64,000 bases of DNA from JAPOXR01 sp964291445 (GCA_964291445.2 OZ219864.1:620001-684000); one strand, 5' to 3'. Counted from the stretch's first letter, positions 43,545 to 52,926 are shown. Notes: a model not told the origin generated them from the sequence alone. Made by a program: numbers and translations.

Positions 43545-44438
43545 TCAGGCGTCATCCCGGCACAATGCCTGGCACAGGCAGTGGACGCCGCCGCCGCCCA
43601 GCGTGAACATCGACATGTCGGGGTCGAACACCTCGAATCCCATGGCCCGCATGCGGGCATTCAGAGTCTTCGAGCCGCGCATCGACAACACGCGGTCATT
43701 GCCGAGCGACACCAGGTTGACGCCGAGATTCCTTGCCTCGGCATAACCGACCTCGATGAACTCGAAACCACGGCCGCGCAAGAGCGCCACCACCCAATCC
43801 TCCATCGCCTCGACGCAGGCCACGAGCAGCTTTGGCGCCAACGGCACCACCAGACCGTCCATGTGCACGAACTCCCGGGAGATCGGCACCACCACCGCCT
43901 CCCATCCTTCGCCCGCCACCATGGCCGCCACCTGTTCGGAGCCGTCCTTCTCGGAGCGCTCGCCGCAATGGCCGACCAGGACGAAACCGGGCTCCAGGAT
44001 GTTGAAGTCGCCGCCCTCGAAATGTCCGGCGGTGGCGTAGTTCCAGATCGGGATGTCGTTCTCCTGGTAGAAGCGGATGGCAGTGACGTAATCGGCACGC
44101 CGGCTCTTCAGCTGCATGTGGCAGATGAGGGCGCCCCAGGGCGTCATCGCGCTTGAATCGCGGGCGAAGAAATTGCGGTGGAGAACCGCGTCGGAGTCGA
44201 GATAGTGGCACCTGACACCATTGGACTCGTAGATCGACACCATCTCGGCGTGTTGCGACATCGCCGTTTGCAGGTTGAACTCAACGCCGGTGTGCGCCTG
44301 GTTGTTCAGGGTGCGCATCGTGATCGGGCCGGCATCAATCCAGCGATAATGGTCGGGGATACCGAGGAGCACGTCCCTGAGCGGTCCGTAATCATTGTTG
44401 ATTCCCCATCGGCGCGGTTCGGCAGAGGCAGTGTCCAT
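43545..44438 (-). CDS. Arginine-deiminase/dimethylarginine-hydrolase family protein (amidinotransferase fold)
   Basis: 297 residues from ATG 44438. The pentein (beta/alpha propeller) fold of amidinotransferases, DDAH and arginine deiminases is seen from NNDYGPLRDVLLG, the acidic HFEGGDFNIL, the catalytic His in REFVHMDGLVV and the nucleophilic Cys in GGGGVHCLCQAL near the C-terminus. These enzymes hydrolyse guanidino compounds (arginine, methylarginines) or transfer the amidino group. It is encoded against, and inside, the betaine-type ABC locus, so the transported compound may be a methylated guanidine or arginine betaine. No Shine-Dalgarno is obvious. Confidence 0.85.
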   Translation of the reverse strand: MDTASAEPRRWGINNDYGPLRDVLLGIPDHYRWIDAGPITMRTLNNQAHTGVEFNLQTAMSQHAEMVSIYESNGVRCHYLDSDAVLHRNFFARDSSAMTPWGALICHMQLKSRRADYVTAIRFYQENDIPIWNYATAGHFEGGDFNILEPGFVLVGHCGERSEKDGSEQVAAMVAGEGWEAVVVPISREFVHMDGLVVPLAPKLLVACVEAMEDWVVALLRGRGFEFIEVGYAEARNLGVNLVSLGNDRVLSMRGSKTLNARMRAMGFEVFDPDMSMFTLGGGGVHCLCQALCRDDA

Positions 44439-44557
44439 GGCATCAGGTCTCGCAGTTTGACGCATTCGGGCGGCACCATATCACCGGCAATACCCGCTCC
44501 AAAGCACGAATTCGGACGCGGCAGCTAACAGGATCAGACAGAAGGGAGCATGGAGAA

Positions 44558-45604
44558 TTGACTGAACCCGTCATCAGGTTTGAGGGTGTATGGAAAATAT
44601 TCGGCACCCGGGTCGACGAGGCCATGTCGGCCATCACCAATGAAGGTCTCGACAAGCCGGAGGTGCTGGAGAGGTTCGGATGCGTGGTTGGCATCGCCGA
44701 TTGCTCCTTCGAGGTGTTCCGTGGCGAAATCTTCTGTGTCATGGGATTGTCGGGATCCGGCAAATCGACCATGGTGCGCCATGTCAACCGGCTGATCGAG
44801 CCGACCACCGGCGTCATCGAGGTGCTGGGCCGCGACGTGTTGGCGCTTGGCGGCAACGAGTTGCGGGAGTTGCGGGCCACGCAGATCGGCATGGTGTTCC
44901 AGCACATGGCGCTGTTTCCGCACCGGACGGTTCGCGACAATGTCGCGTTTCCGCTGCAGGTCCAGGGCGAGCCCAAATCGAGACGCTGGGAAGAGTCGCA
45001 GCGTTGCCTGAGCCTGGTCAATCTCGACGGCTACGAGGACCGCTTCCCGAGCGAATTGTCGGGCGGAATGCAACAGCGGGTCGGGCTGGCCCGGGCATTG
45101 GCCTCTGACCCGGAAGTGCTGCTGATGGATGAGCCGTTTTCGGCCCTCGATCCGCTGATCCGGCGCCAGTTGCAGGAGCAGTTCCTGGAATTATCGGCGG
45201 AGTTGAACAAGACCACTGTCTTCATCACCCATGACCTCGACGAGGCGATCCGCATCGGCAGCAGGATCGCCATCATGAAGGATGGCAGGATCGTGCAAAT
45301 CGGCACTCCGGAAGAGATCGTCACCAACCCGGTTGATGAATACGTGCGGGATTTCGTCGAGGGAATTTCCACGCTCAAGCTTCTCTTCGCACATTCGATC
45401 ATGGAGCCCATCGACAGTTTCCGGCCAGGCCCGGGCGAGGATCTCGGCCAGGCCCCGAGGGCATCGCATGATGTCGATCTGGACAAGCTGATCGACATCT
45501 CGATCAATACTCAACAGCCCATCGTGATCACTGACGGGGAGAAGGAGGTTGGCGTTGTCAGCAAGGCAACGCTTCTCAAGGGAATCAAGGGTGGTGACAA
45601 ATGA
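44558..45604 (+). CDS. Glycine-betaine/proline-type ABC ATPase (ProV/OpuAA)
   Basis: 348 residues from TTG 44558 (GAAGGGAG 9-16 nt upstream). Motifs: Walker A GLSGSGKST, Q-loop VFQHMALFPHRTV, signature ELSGGMQQR, Walker B VLLMDEPFSALDP and His-loop FITHD. The N-terminus has the extra ProV segment (MSAITNEGLDKPEVLERFGC) seen in betaine transporters, and the C-terminus ends in a CBS-like regulatory region (QPIVITDGEKEVGVVSK). It drives uptake with the downstream permease, whose ATG overlaps its stop. Confidence 0.92.
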   Translation: MTEPVIRFEGVWKIFGTRVDEAMSAITNEGLDKPEVLERFGCVVGIADCSFEVFRGEIFCVMGLSGSGKSTMVRHVNRLIEPTTGVIEVLGRDVLALGGNELRELRATQIGMVFQHMALFPHRTVRDNVAFPLQVQGEPKSRRWEESQRCLSLVNLDGYEDRFPSELSGGMQQRVGLARALASDPEVLLMDEPFSALDPLIRRQLQEQFLELSAELNKTTVFITHDLDEAIRIGSRIAIMKDGRIVQIGTPEEIVTNPVDEYVRDFVEGISTLKLLFAHSIMEPIDSFRPGPGEDLGQAPRASHDVDLDKLIDISINTQQPIVITDGEKEVGVVSKATLLKGIKGGDK

Positions 45605-47160
45605 TGCAGAACACCGACACCGCGACACAATCCGGCGACACGGGCGCGACAATCACGCAATTTGCCGGCAGCAATCACGGCTACTACGCCCGTGAATTCG
45701 AGAAAATTGAAGCTGCAACCCGGTTTCCGTGGTCATGGAACATGGCGGTCGCCGCGGCTGGGCCATTCTGGGGCGCCGCACGCGGCTTGTGGGGATATTT
45801 CTGGACATTCCTGATCCTCGAAGTGCTGGCCCTGGTGCAGATCGGCAGGGGCTGGTGGGGCGATCTTGGCGCCGACAAGCTGGCGAGACTGGAGACGCTC
45901 ACCGAAAAGAAGAACGAATTTCTCACCAAGTATGAAGCCGCCAAGCTTGCCGGAGACCCCGATGCGGCGTCACTGCTGAAACGGGCCGACAATCTGGACA
46001 AGGTTGCCGAGCGCGTGGCTGCCGAGGCGGCGCTTGCGGCGCAAGGAGCGACGACGATTCTCCTGACCGGCATCGCCCTGTTGGTCGGCTTGCGGGTGCT
46101 GCAGGGCTTTTACGCCAATCTGGCTTACGAAAAACAGTATCTCAAATGGCGGGCCGACCCGGCCGGCACCGCCTCCGGCCTAAACTGGACCAGGGCGGGA
46201 CTCGGGGCCCTGCTGTGGTTGGCGATCGTGCCACTCACACTCTACCGGTTCACGATTGGCCGCATCGACCCGGCGCTCGAGCCTTATGTGCTGGGCTTCC
46301 CGGTGGACAAGAGTCGGTTCTACTCGCCGATATCCACCTGGCTCGATGGCGGCTTTGACTGGCTCTCGGTGGCTGGCGCCGGTGCCTTCGATGGCATTGT
46401 CAACGCCATCACCGTGGTGCTGAACGGTCTTGAAACGGTGTTTGTCGACACGCCCTGGCCGGTGGTGATGATCGTGATCATTGTCGTTGCCTGGCGGCTG
46501 GCCGGGCCGCGGGTGGCGGTGTTCACCTGCGCCGCCCTGGCCTATCTTGGCCTGTTCGGGCTGTGGGAGACCAGCATGATCACGGTCTCGCTGCTCGGTG
46601 CGGCCGCGTTCCTGTGCATCCTGCTGGGAATTCCGCTCGGGATCTGGTTCGGCAAGAACCAGCGAGCCTACAACGCCGCATTGCCGGTGCTCGACTTCAT
46701 GCAGACCATGCCTGCCTTCGTCTACCTGATCCCGATCATCGCCTTCTTCGGTACCGGCAAACCGCCGGGGGTGCTGGCAACGCTGATTTTCGGCATGCCG
46801 CCGGTGATCCGTCTGACCGCGCTCGGGATCCGCGGCGTTCCGGAGAACACCAAGGAGGCGGCAATCGCCTTCGGCTGCACCCGATGGACCCTGCTTCGGG
46901 ACATCGAGGTTCCGTTGGCCATGCCGTCAATCATGACCGGGGTCAACCAGACCATCCTGATGTGCCTGTCGATGGTGGTCATCGCATCGCTTATCGGCGC
47001 CAAGGGGCTCGGCCAGGATGTGCTTGTCGCCCTGCAATACGCCGCCAAGGGCCAGGGGATGCTGGCCGGCCTTGCCATCCTGTTCTGCGCCATGGTCATC
47101 GACCGCATTGTCCAGGGGCATTACCGGCGCTCCGCGGCACATACCCGGCGGGGCCGATAA
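45601..47160 (+). CDS. Glycine-betaine/proline-type ABC permease (ProW/OpuAB) with long N-terminal region
   Basis: 519 residues; normal ProW has about 280-350. ATG 45601 overlaps the proV stop. The C-terminal 280 residues are a standard ProW: VLDFMQTMPAFVYLIPIIAF and GVPENTKEAAIAFGCTRWTL (the EAA loop). The first 230 residues form a separate part, RFPWSWNMAVAAAGPFWGAA, then membrane helices and a charged coiled stretch (KKNEFLTKYEAAKLAGDPDA). The extra part resembles DUF2628-like membrane domains but is not firmly assigned. Confidence 0.9.
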   Translation: MMQNTDTATQSGDTGATITQFAGSNHGYYAREFEKIEAATRFPWSWNMAVAAAGPFWGAARGLWGYFWTFLILEVLALVQIGRGWWGDLGADKLARLETLTEKKNEFLTKYEAAKLAGDPDAASLLKRADNLDKVAERVAAEAALAAQGATTILLTGIALLVGLRVLQGFYANLAYEKQYLKWRADPAGTASGLNWTRAGLGALLWLAIVPLTLYRFTIGRIDPALEPYVLGFPVDKSRFYSPISTWLDGGFDWLSVAGAGAFDGIVNAITVVLNGLETVFVDTPWPVVMIVIIVVAWRLAGPRVAVFTCAALAYLGLFGLWETSMITVSLLGAAAFLCILLGIPLGIWFGKNQRAYNAALPVLDFMQTMPAFVYLIPIIAFFGTGKPPGVLATLIFGMPPVIRLTALGIRGVPENTKEAAIAFGCTRWTLLRDIEVPLAMPSIMTGVNQTILMCLSMVVIASLIGAKGLGQDVLVALQYAAKGQGMLAGLAILFCAMVIDRIVQGHYRRSAAHTRRGR

Positions 47161-47360
47161 GGGGACAATCCGGCAGGGATGCCGAAAGGCGTCCCGCACG
47201 GTGCCACCGGCAACAATGGCCGGGGCCGACAGGTAATGGGTCGCGGGCCGTCAGTTGGCGGTCAGGCCCGGCGGACGGGAATGCTGTTCACCAGCACGGT
47301 CAATCGCATGGTCGCCAAGGGTCGGGCCCGGCGGACGGGGAAGGTTGGCCAACGGCGGCG

Positions 47361-47816
47361 TCAATGGCGGGGACCGTCACCATCGACATCATGGGCCTGG
47401 CCCTCGATGATGACATGTTCGGGGTCGGGCCGGCCGCGTTGCCGATACTCGGCGAAGGTGCCGGCATTGGCAATGATCGCGGCTCTGCCAATGCTTATCA
47501 CCAGGTCGCGGATGCGGGGAAACAGCAGGGCAAAGCCGATGGCGTCGGTGAAGAATCCGGGCGTGAGCAGCAGCAGGGCCGACACGAAGATCATGACCCC
47601 GTGCAACAGGGGAATCGCCGGGTCTCGCCCTTGGGCGGCCGATTGGTGAATCTCCACGAAGACCCGCAGACCCTGCGTCCGCAACAGCGCCGCGCCGATA
47701 ATCGCCGTTATCACCACGATCAGCAGCGTTGGCCACAATCCGACCACGTCACCGATCATGATGAACAGGCCGATTTCGACCAGCGGAACGACAAGCAGGA
47801 GGAGCAGGAGGCGCAT
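47361..47816 (-). CDS. fxsA: FxsA family membrane protein
   Basis: 151 residues with four hydrophobic segments: LLLLLVVPLVEIGLFIMIG, GLWPTLLIVVITAIIGAALL, HGVMIFVSALLLLTPGFFTD and a fourth amphipathic stretch. PLVEIGLFI and LLTPGFFTDAIG are FxsA signatures. FxsA (YtzA) proteins are small inner-membrane proteins, linked in E. coli to phage F exclusion. In alphaproteobacteria the gene is normally divergent from a Tim44-like gene, as seen here, which supports the taxonomic call. Confidence 0.9.
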   Translation of the reverse strand: MRLLLLLLVVPLVEIGLFIMIGDVVGLWPTLLIVVITAIIGAALLRTQGLRVFVEIHQSAAQGRDPAIPLLHGVMIFVSALLLLTPGFFTDAIGFALLFPRIRDLVISIGRAAIIANAGTFAEYRQRGRPDPEHVIIEGQAHDVDGDGPRH

Positions 47817-47926
47817 TCGTCTGACTTTCGACTTATGGTTGCCTGCACAGGTGGACAGGCAGGATTCTTTTCCCTACATAGGACTTCCGGTCACGCATTT
47901 TAAGGTGGCCCGAAAAGGGACAGGTG

Positions 47927-48586
47927 ATGGGTAACTCCTTACTGCAGTTGATTGCGCTGGCGGCGGTTGCCATTTACCTGATCTTCAGGCTCCGCAATAC
48001 GCTGGGCTCGAGGGACGGCTACGAAAAACCGGATGCTCCACAATCGCGCTCGCCGGGACCGATGCCCCGCCACGCGGAACCGGAAGATGCGGTCATCGAC
48101 TTCGAAATCTCGCAATTTGCCGATGCCGGCTCACCCACCGCCAAGGCACTGGCAGCCATGAAGGAATCGGAGCCCAGCTTCAGCGTCGAGGAATTCGTCA
48201 ACGGTGCCCGCGGCGCCTACGAGATGATCCTGATCGGCTTTGCCAAGGGCGAGATCGAGGATCTCCAGCCGTTCCTGGCGACGGAGGTCTACAATTCGTT
48301 CGAACAGACCATCGAGGCGCGCGCCAGCGAGGGTCACAACTACCAGGCCAGCTTCGTCGGATTGCGGGAGACCAAGCTGGTATCTGCCGAATTCGACCAC
48401 TCGACCTCGCGGGCGGAAATCGGAATGGAATTTGTTGGAGAGGTCACATCCTGCGTCACCGATGCCGACGGCGAGGTGATCGAAGGCGATCCGGAAACCG
48501 TCAGGCGTCAGCGCGACAGCTGGATTTTTGCCCGGCACATGGGAAGCAGCGACCCGAACTGGGAGCTCGTTGCCACCGGCGAGTAA
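47927..48586 (+). CDS. Tim44-like (TimA) membrane-anchored adaptor protein
   Basis: 219 residues from ATG 47927 with AAGGGA six nt upstream. One N-terminal helix (LLQLIALAAVAIYLIFRLRN) is followed by a linker and a Tim44-like domain from about residue 80 (SVEEFVNGARGAYEMILIGFAKGE). This family is the bacterial relative of mitochondrial Tim44 and is held in alphaproteobacteria next to fxsA, mltA and smr. Here mltA is missing and a short tandem repeat lies between it and smr. Confidence 0.9.
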   Translation: MGNSLLQLIALAAVAIYLIFRLRNTLGSRDGYEKPDAPQSRSPGPMPRHAEPEDAVIDFEISQFADAGSPTAKALAAMKESEPSFSVEEFVNGARGAYEMILIGFAKGEIEDLQPFLATEVYNSFEQTIEARASEGHNYQASFVGLRETKLVSAEFDHSTSRAEIGMEFVGEVTSCVTDADGEVIEGDPETVRRQRDSWIFARHMGSSDPNWELVATGE

Positions 48587-48623
48587 GCCGCGATCGGCCT
48601 CGAATTGGAGGTGTCTCCGACAA

Positions 48624-48771
48624 TTGGAAGGTCTTCGGACAGTTGCACGCTCTGGTCCGTCTGTCCTGGGAGGGAGCCTTCGGTATTTGGCAAGCCTTCG
48701 GACAGCAATCCGTTCGGGACTGTCCGTCCCAGGCGGGAGCCCCAGGCAAATGGCAGGTCTTCGAGACCGGG
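48624..48771 (+). repeat. Degenerate 63-bp tandem repeat, about 2.4 copies
   Basis: The motif TTGGaAgGtCTTCGGAC recurs at 48624, 48687 and (ATGGCAGGTCTTCGAGAC) 48750, exactly 63 bp apart, with a second shared block (TGTCCtggGaGGGAGCC). It fills the gap between the Tim44-like and smr genes. The period is a multiple of three, but no protein family fits. Confidence 0.65.
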
Positions 48772-48780
48772 TGAGGCACG

Positions 48781-49488
48781 GTGACTTCCCGGTCGCACGG
48801 GCGCCCTCCGACAGCCGAGGAAATGGAGGATTGGCTTCGATTCACGAAGGCGCCGGCCAGGCCGGCCAGCAACGCCGAAAGCCGGGACAATCCCGAACCG
48901 GACGGGACGGCGCCGGCAGGCCCCGATGCCACACCGGAGGCAGGATGGAAGGCCACCGGGCGATCCCTCGACCGCAGCGAGGAACAGGATTGGGCCGACT
49001 TCATTGAAGACAGGCCGCTCGGCTCCGGCGACGCGGGGAAGGAAAGCGTCGGCCCGGACGAGCCCGCCAGCATTCCTGCCTCGGCCATCGCCGGCAGGCA
49101 GCGCACGCCGCGGGCCGAATCCGGCGGCAGCATCGATCGCAAGCTGGCAAGGCGTTTGAATTCCGGCCGGGTCGACCCGGAGCGAATTATCGACCTGCAC
49201 GGGCTGGATCGGGGTCAGGCCGAACGAAACCTGAAGCGGTTTCTCACCGAATGCCTGGCGGCAAGGGTCAGGCTGGCGCTGGTGATCAGCGGCAAAGGCA
49301 CCCGGTCACGGGAGGACGAGACCTTCCGGGAGACGGGAATCCTGCGCAAGAGCGTGCCGGTCTGGCTGGGGCGGAAACCGCTGTCCGACATGGTTCAGCA
49401 TTTCCAGAGTGCGCATGCCGCGCACGGGGGGAGCGGCGCCTTCTATGTCTATCTCAGACGGGAGAGGAAACGGAGCGCCGATCCCTGA
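48781..49488 (+). CDS. Smr domain protein
   Basis: 235 residues from GTG 48781 (GAGG upstream). The first 130 residues are variable and disordered. The C-terminal Smr domain begins at about 140 with IIDLHGLDRGQAE and continues through VISGKGTRSREDE and PLSDMVQHFQ... to YVYLRR. DLHG and GKG are the Smr hallmarks. Smr domains act as nucleases or bind RNA/ribosomes; the single-domain alphaproteobacterial form is of unknown function. It ends 3 nt before the convergent phosphatase gene's stop. Confidence 0.9.
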   Translation: MTSRSHGRPPTAEEMEDWLRFTKAPARPASNAESRDNPEPDGTAPAGPDATPEAGWKATGRSLDRSEEQDWADFIEDRPLGSGDAGKESVGPDEPASIPASAIAGRQRTPRAESGGSIDRKLARRLNSGRVDPERIIDLHGLDRGQAERNLKRFLTECLAARVRLALVISGKGTRSREDETFRETGILRKSVPVWLGRKPLSDMVQHFQSAHAAHGGSGAFYVYLRRERKRSADP

Positions 49489-49491
49489 CCG

Positions 49492-50343
49492 TCACACCAG
49501 GCCTGGCCCGGTCACCGCTGCCGCCAGGCGCCAGCTGCCGGCGGTGAATTCGGCTCCCGTCACGCAACCGGAACGGACACTTCCACCATCGAGATTGATC
49601 TTTCCGTCATGGCACCCGTGCAGGGCAAGGTCGCGCTCGTCGTCGAGTTGTTCCACCGGGGAGACATGCACCGGCGAATGGCCATGAACCACGATCAGGC
49701 CTGGAATCTCGACCGGACTGTCCAGGAAGCCTCTCCTGATCCAGGCCCAGTGATCATCCACGAGCAGGTGCCAGGGCTTGTCGAGGAACGTGTCGACCGG
49801 CATGCCATTCCTGATCCCGGCATGCACGAAGAGCAGGTTTCCGAACTTCACATGCGAGCGGAGGGACTGCAGCCAGTCCAGCCGGTCGGGGCCCAGCGCG
49901 CCGGCCAGGCCGGCAGCGATTCCCTGCTCGTTCGACAGCAGCACCTCGAAATCCGCCACCGCATTCCGCATGGTCGTGATGGCGCCATTCATGATCCAGA
50001 CTTCCCAGATCTCCGGATCGTCGCCAGCCAGCGCCAGGCGCATCATCTGCTCGTGGTTTCCCATCAGCGGGATCACGGTGGAAAAGGCCCGCGACGGTGC
50101 CGCCATGATCATGTCGACGGCACCGATGCTGTCCGGGCCGCGGTCGACCAGATCGCCAAGGCAGACCAGGGTGTTGTCGGACACATCCTCCGGGCACCGG
50201 TCGAAAAACGCCAGCAGCGCCCACAGGTTTGCCGACATGCCGTGCACGTCACCGATTGCACAGATGCGCTGACCGGGTTGGAGTCCCGTCTCCAGCTCCA
50301 TCCAGCCGGAAACGGTCAGCGTCGGTTTGGCGTGATCACGCAT
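49492..50343 (-). CDS. Calcineurin-like metallophosphatase (PPP-type)
   Basis: 283 residues with GGAGG before ATG 50343. The dinuclear metal motifs are IGDVHG, LGDLVDRGPDS and MGNHEQMM, then FVHAG and VVHGHS. This is the serine/threonine-protein-phosphatase branch of calcineurin-like enzymes. Possible substrates are phosphoproteins or Ap4A-like nucleotides (relatives include PrpE, ApaH). It lies 46 nt after infB in the same direction and could be co-transcribed with the nus operon. Confidence 0.9.
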   Translation of the reverse strand: MRDHAKPTLTVSGWMELETGLQPGQRICAIGDVHGMSANLWALLAFFDRCPEDVSDNTLVCLGDLVDRGPDSIGAVDMIMAAPSRAFSTVIPLMGNHEQMMRLALAGDDPEIWEVWIMNGAITTMRNAVADFEVLLSNEQGIAAGLAGALGPDRLDWLQSLRSHVKFGNLLFVHAGIRNGMPVDTFLDKPWHLLVDDHWAWIRRGFLDSPVEIPGLIVVHGHSPVHVSPVEQLDDERDLALHGCHDGKINLDGGSVRSGCVTGAEFTAGSWRLAAAVTGPGLV

Positions 50344-50389
50344 TCCCTCCAGGCCTGCTGGCCGGACCTTCCCGGCTGGGCCGACAGGA

Positions 50390-52858
50390 TCAGAGGCTGC
50401 GCTCGATTTCCTCGCGCTCGTAGATCTCGATCCGATCGCCGGGCTTGATGTCCCCGTAATTCTCGAAGGCCATCCCGCATTCCTGTCCGCCGCGGACCTC
50501 TGCGACCTCGTCCTTGAATCGCTTGAGGGATTTCAGGCGGCCTTCATGGACAACCACGCTGTCGCGCAGGAGACGGACGCCGGCCGATTTGCGCACGGAG
50601 CCATCCGATACCCGGCAACCGGCAACGGTGCCAACGCCGGTAATGTTGAAGATCTCCAGGACATCGGCGCTGCCGATGATCGTTTCCTTGAATTCCGCCT
50701 CCAGCAGGTTTGATGCGAGCTTCCTGATATCGTCAATCAGGTCGTAGATGATCCGGTAGTTCCTGATCGGGACGCCCGTCTTCTCGGCCAGCGACATCGA
50801 CATCTGGCTGGGCCTGATATTGAACCCGATCACGATGGCGCTGGATGCCTCGGCCAGGCTGATATCGGTCTCCGAGATCGCCCCGACCCCGGAATGCAGG
50901 ACACGGACCTTCACTTCCTCGTTGCCGATCCGCTCCACCGCCTGCACGATGGCCTCGGCGGAACCCTGGACATCGGTCTTTACCACCAGCCGCAGCTCGC
51001 TGACCGCACTCTCCGCCCTGCCTTCCTGGATCATCCTGAGTTGCTCGAGCGAGGCGCTGGCGCCAGCTGCCGCCCGCTTCTTCCGGTTCAGCGACTGCCG
51101 ATACTCGGCAATCTCCCGGGCCTGGGACGCGTTCTCGACGACATTGAGAATGTCGCCGGCCTGCGGGGCACCGTTCAGGCCAAGCACCTCGACCGGCATC
51201 GATGGCGTGGCCTCCTCGACCTTTTCCCGGTTCTCGTCGAACATGGCCCGGACCTTGCCGTGCTGGTTGCCGACCACGAAGAAATTGCCGACCCTCAATG
51301 TGCCGTGCCTGACCAGGATGGTGGCGACGGTTCCGGCGCCGGTGGCCAGCTTGGCCTCGACCACCGTTCCCTCCGCCACGCGGTCCGGATTGGCATTCAG
51401 CTCCAGGAGTTCCGCCTGCAGCTGGATCGCATCCAGCAGCTGGTCGATCCCCGCCCCGGTAACCGCCGACAGTTCGACATCGAGGACGTCACCAGACCGT
51501 TTCTCGACAACGATCCCGCTGCGAAGCAGTTCGTTGCGAACATGGTCCGGGTCGGCGCCCGGCAGATCGCATTTGTTGATGGCGACGATGACCGGAACCT
51601 CGGCCGCGCGGGCATGATTGATCGCCTCGACCGTCTGCGGCATGACCGCGTCATCGGCGGCAACGACCAGCACCACGATGTCGGTGACCTGGGCGCCCCT
51701 GGCACGCATGGCCGTGAACGCCTCGTGTCCGGGCGTGTCCAGGAAGGTGATCCTGGCGCCGGTCTTGAGGGTGACCTGGTAGGCGCCGATATGCTGGGTG
51801 ATGCCGCCAGCTTCGCCGTCCACGACCTTGGTGTTCCTGATCGCGTCCAGCAGCGATGTCTTTCCGTGATCCACGTGGCCCATGACCGACACCACCGGCG
51901 GCCGCGGCTGCAGATCCTCCGGGCGATCATCGACCGTCTCGATCACATCCTCGACATCAGCATCCGATACCCGAACCGTCCGGTGACCGAATTCCTCCAC
52001 GATCAGTTCGGCGGTATCGGCATCGATCGACTGGTTCTGCGTCGCCATGATGCCGTTCCTCACCAGCGTCTTGACCACGTCGGCGACCCGTTCCGCCATG
52101 CGGTTGGCCAATTCCTGGACAACGATGGTTTCCGGCAACTGCACTTCGCGGACAATCTTCTCGAAGGATTGCACGCTGGACATGGCCCGGCGCTTCTTGC
52201 GCTCCTGGCTCCTGAGAAAGGCTGCATGCGACCGATGCTGGAAATCATCCTCGTTGAGCACCCGGGCGATGTTGAGCTTGCCGCGGTTGCGTCGCTCCTG
52301 GAACGATCGGCCCTGGGTCTTCTGCTCGGGAGTGTCCCGCTCGCGTCCTCGCCGCCGGTCGGTCTTCCTGGCAACGGACGGCCTGGCCGGGTCGCCCGGT
52401 CTTGGCGCCGGCGCGGGTACCCGTGATGCCGGCTTGTCGGCCGTGTCCACTGGCGCCAGGTCGGCCGGGCGTTCGACCTGTCCGGATGCCGCCGCCTGTT
52501 CCTGCTGCGCCCTGGCAAGCTCCTCCTGCTGCCGTCTTTCCTCGGCCAACCGCCGGTATTCGCGTTCACGCTTCTCTTCCTCGATGCGCTGGCGATCATC
52601 CTCGGCCTTCACCGCCTCACGCTTGCGCAGTTGCCGGGCGGCGCTGGTTTCCTCGGTTTCGGCCGGCGCAGCCGCTTCCGGTCGCGGCTTGATGGCCGGC
52701 TTGGAAGCCGGTGGCTTCACCGCCGCCACGCGTCGCTTCGGGATGCCCTCGACCACGACGGCATTGCCGCCGCGCAACCCCATGGCTGCGGGTGTATTCT
52801 GTGGTTTTGTGCCGATCCTGCGGGCACCGGGGTTCAGACTTAGGGTTTTCTTTTCCAT
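50390..52858 (-). CDS. infB: Translation initiation factor IF-2
   Basis: 822 residues, normal for alphaproteobacteria. A basic, Ala/Glu-rich N-terminus with EEKREREYRRLAEERRQQEE is followed by the IF2_N domain (FEKIVREVQLPETIVVQELA) and the GTPase domain: G1 GHVDHGKTS, G3 DTPGH, G4 NKCDLP. Domains II-IV end in the C-terminal tRNAfMet-binding part (GMAFENYGDIKPGDRIEIYE). IF-2 places initiator tRNA on the 30S subunit. Fourth gene of the rimP-nusA-ylxR-infB operon; AAGGAT lies 8 nt before ATG. Confidence 0.98.
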   Translation of the reverse strand: MEKKTLSLNPGARRIGTKPQNTPAAMGLRGGNAVVVEGIPKRRVAAVKPPASKPAIKPRPEAAAPAETEETSAARQLRKREAVKAEDDRQRIEEEKREREYRRLAEERRQQEELARAQQEQAAASGQVERPADLAPVDTADKPASRVPAPAPRPGDPARPSVARKTDRRRGRERDTPEQKTQGRSFQERRNRGKLNIARVLNEDDFQHRSHAAFLRSQERKKRRAMSSVQSFEKIVREVQLPETIVVQELANRMAERVADVVKTLVRNGIMATQNQSIDADTAELIVEEFGHRTVRVSDADVEDVIETVDDRPEDLQPRPPVVSVMGHVDHGKTSLLDAIRNTKVVDGEAGGITQHIGAYQVTLKTGARITFLDTPGHEAFTAMRARGAQVTDIVVLVVAADDAVMPQTVEAINHARAAEVPVIVAINKCDLPGADPDHVRNELLRSGIVVEKRSGDVLDVELSAVTGAGIDQLLDAIQLQAELLELNANPDRVAEGTVVEAKLATGAGTVATILVRHGTLRVGNFFVVGNQHGKVRAMFDENREKVEEATPSMPVEVLGLNGAPQAGDILNVVENASQAREIAEYRQSLNRKKRAAAGASASLEQLRMIQEGRAESAVSELRLVVKTDVQGSAEAIVQAVERIGNEEVKVRVLHSGVGAISETDISLAEASSAIVIGFNIRPSQMSMSLAEKTGVPIRNYRIIYDLIDDIRKLASNLLEAEFKETIIGSADVLEIFNITGVGTVAGCRVSDGSVRKSAGVRLLRDSVVVHEGRLKSLKRFKDEVAEVRGGQECGMAFENYGDIKPGDRIEIYEREEIERSL

Positions 52859-52926
52859 AGCGGTCTATCCTTGCGAGTCTGAACTTTTACATCGCCTGCA
52901 CCATAGCGAAGTATCCTGACACCAGC

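Noticed and set aside
47265..47344. Second tandem repeat (GGCCCGGCGGACGGG at 60-bp spacing) after the ProW gene
   Set aside because: Only the 15-20-bp ends match; the rest of the 60 bp is unrelated, so I do not call a repeat array.
48622..48771. CRISPR array
   Set aside because: Only about 2.4 degenerate 63-bp units without short conserved repeats and unique spacers; no cas genes in the window.
50894..52426. 510-codon plus-strand frame opposite infB
   Set aside because: infB on the other strand is unambiguous; the opposite frame is a codon-bias shadow.
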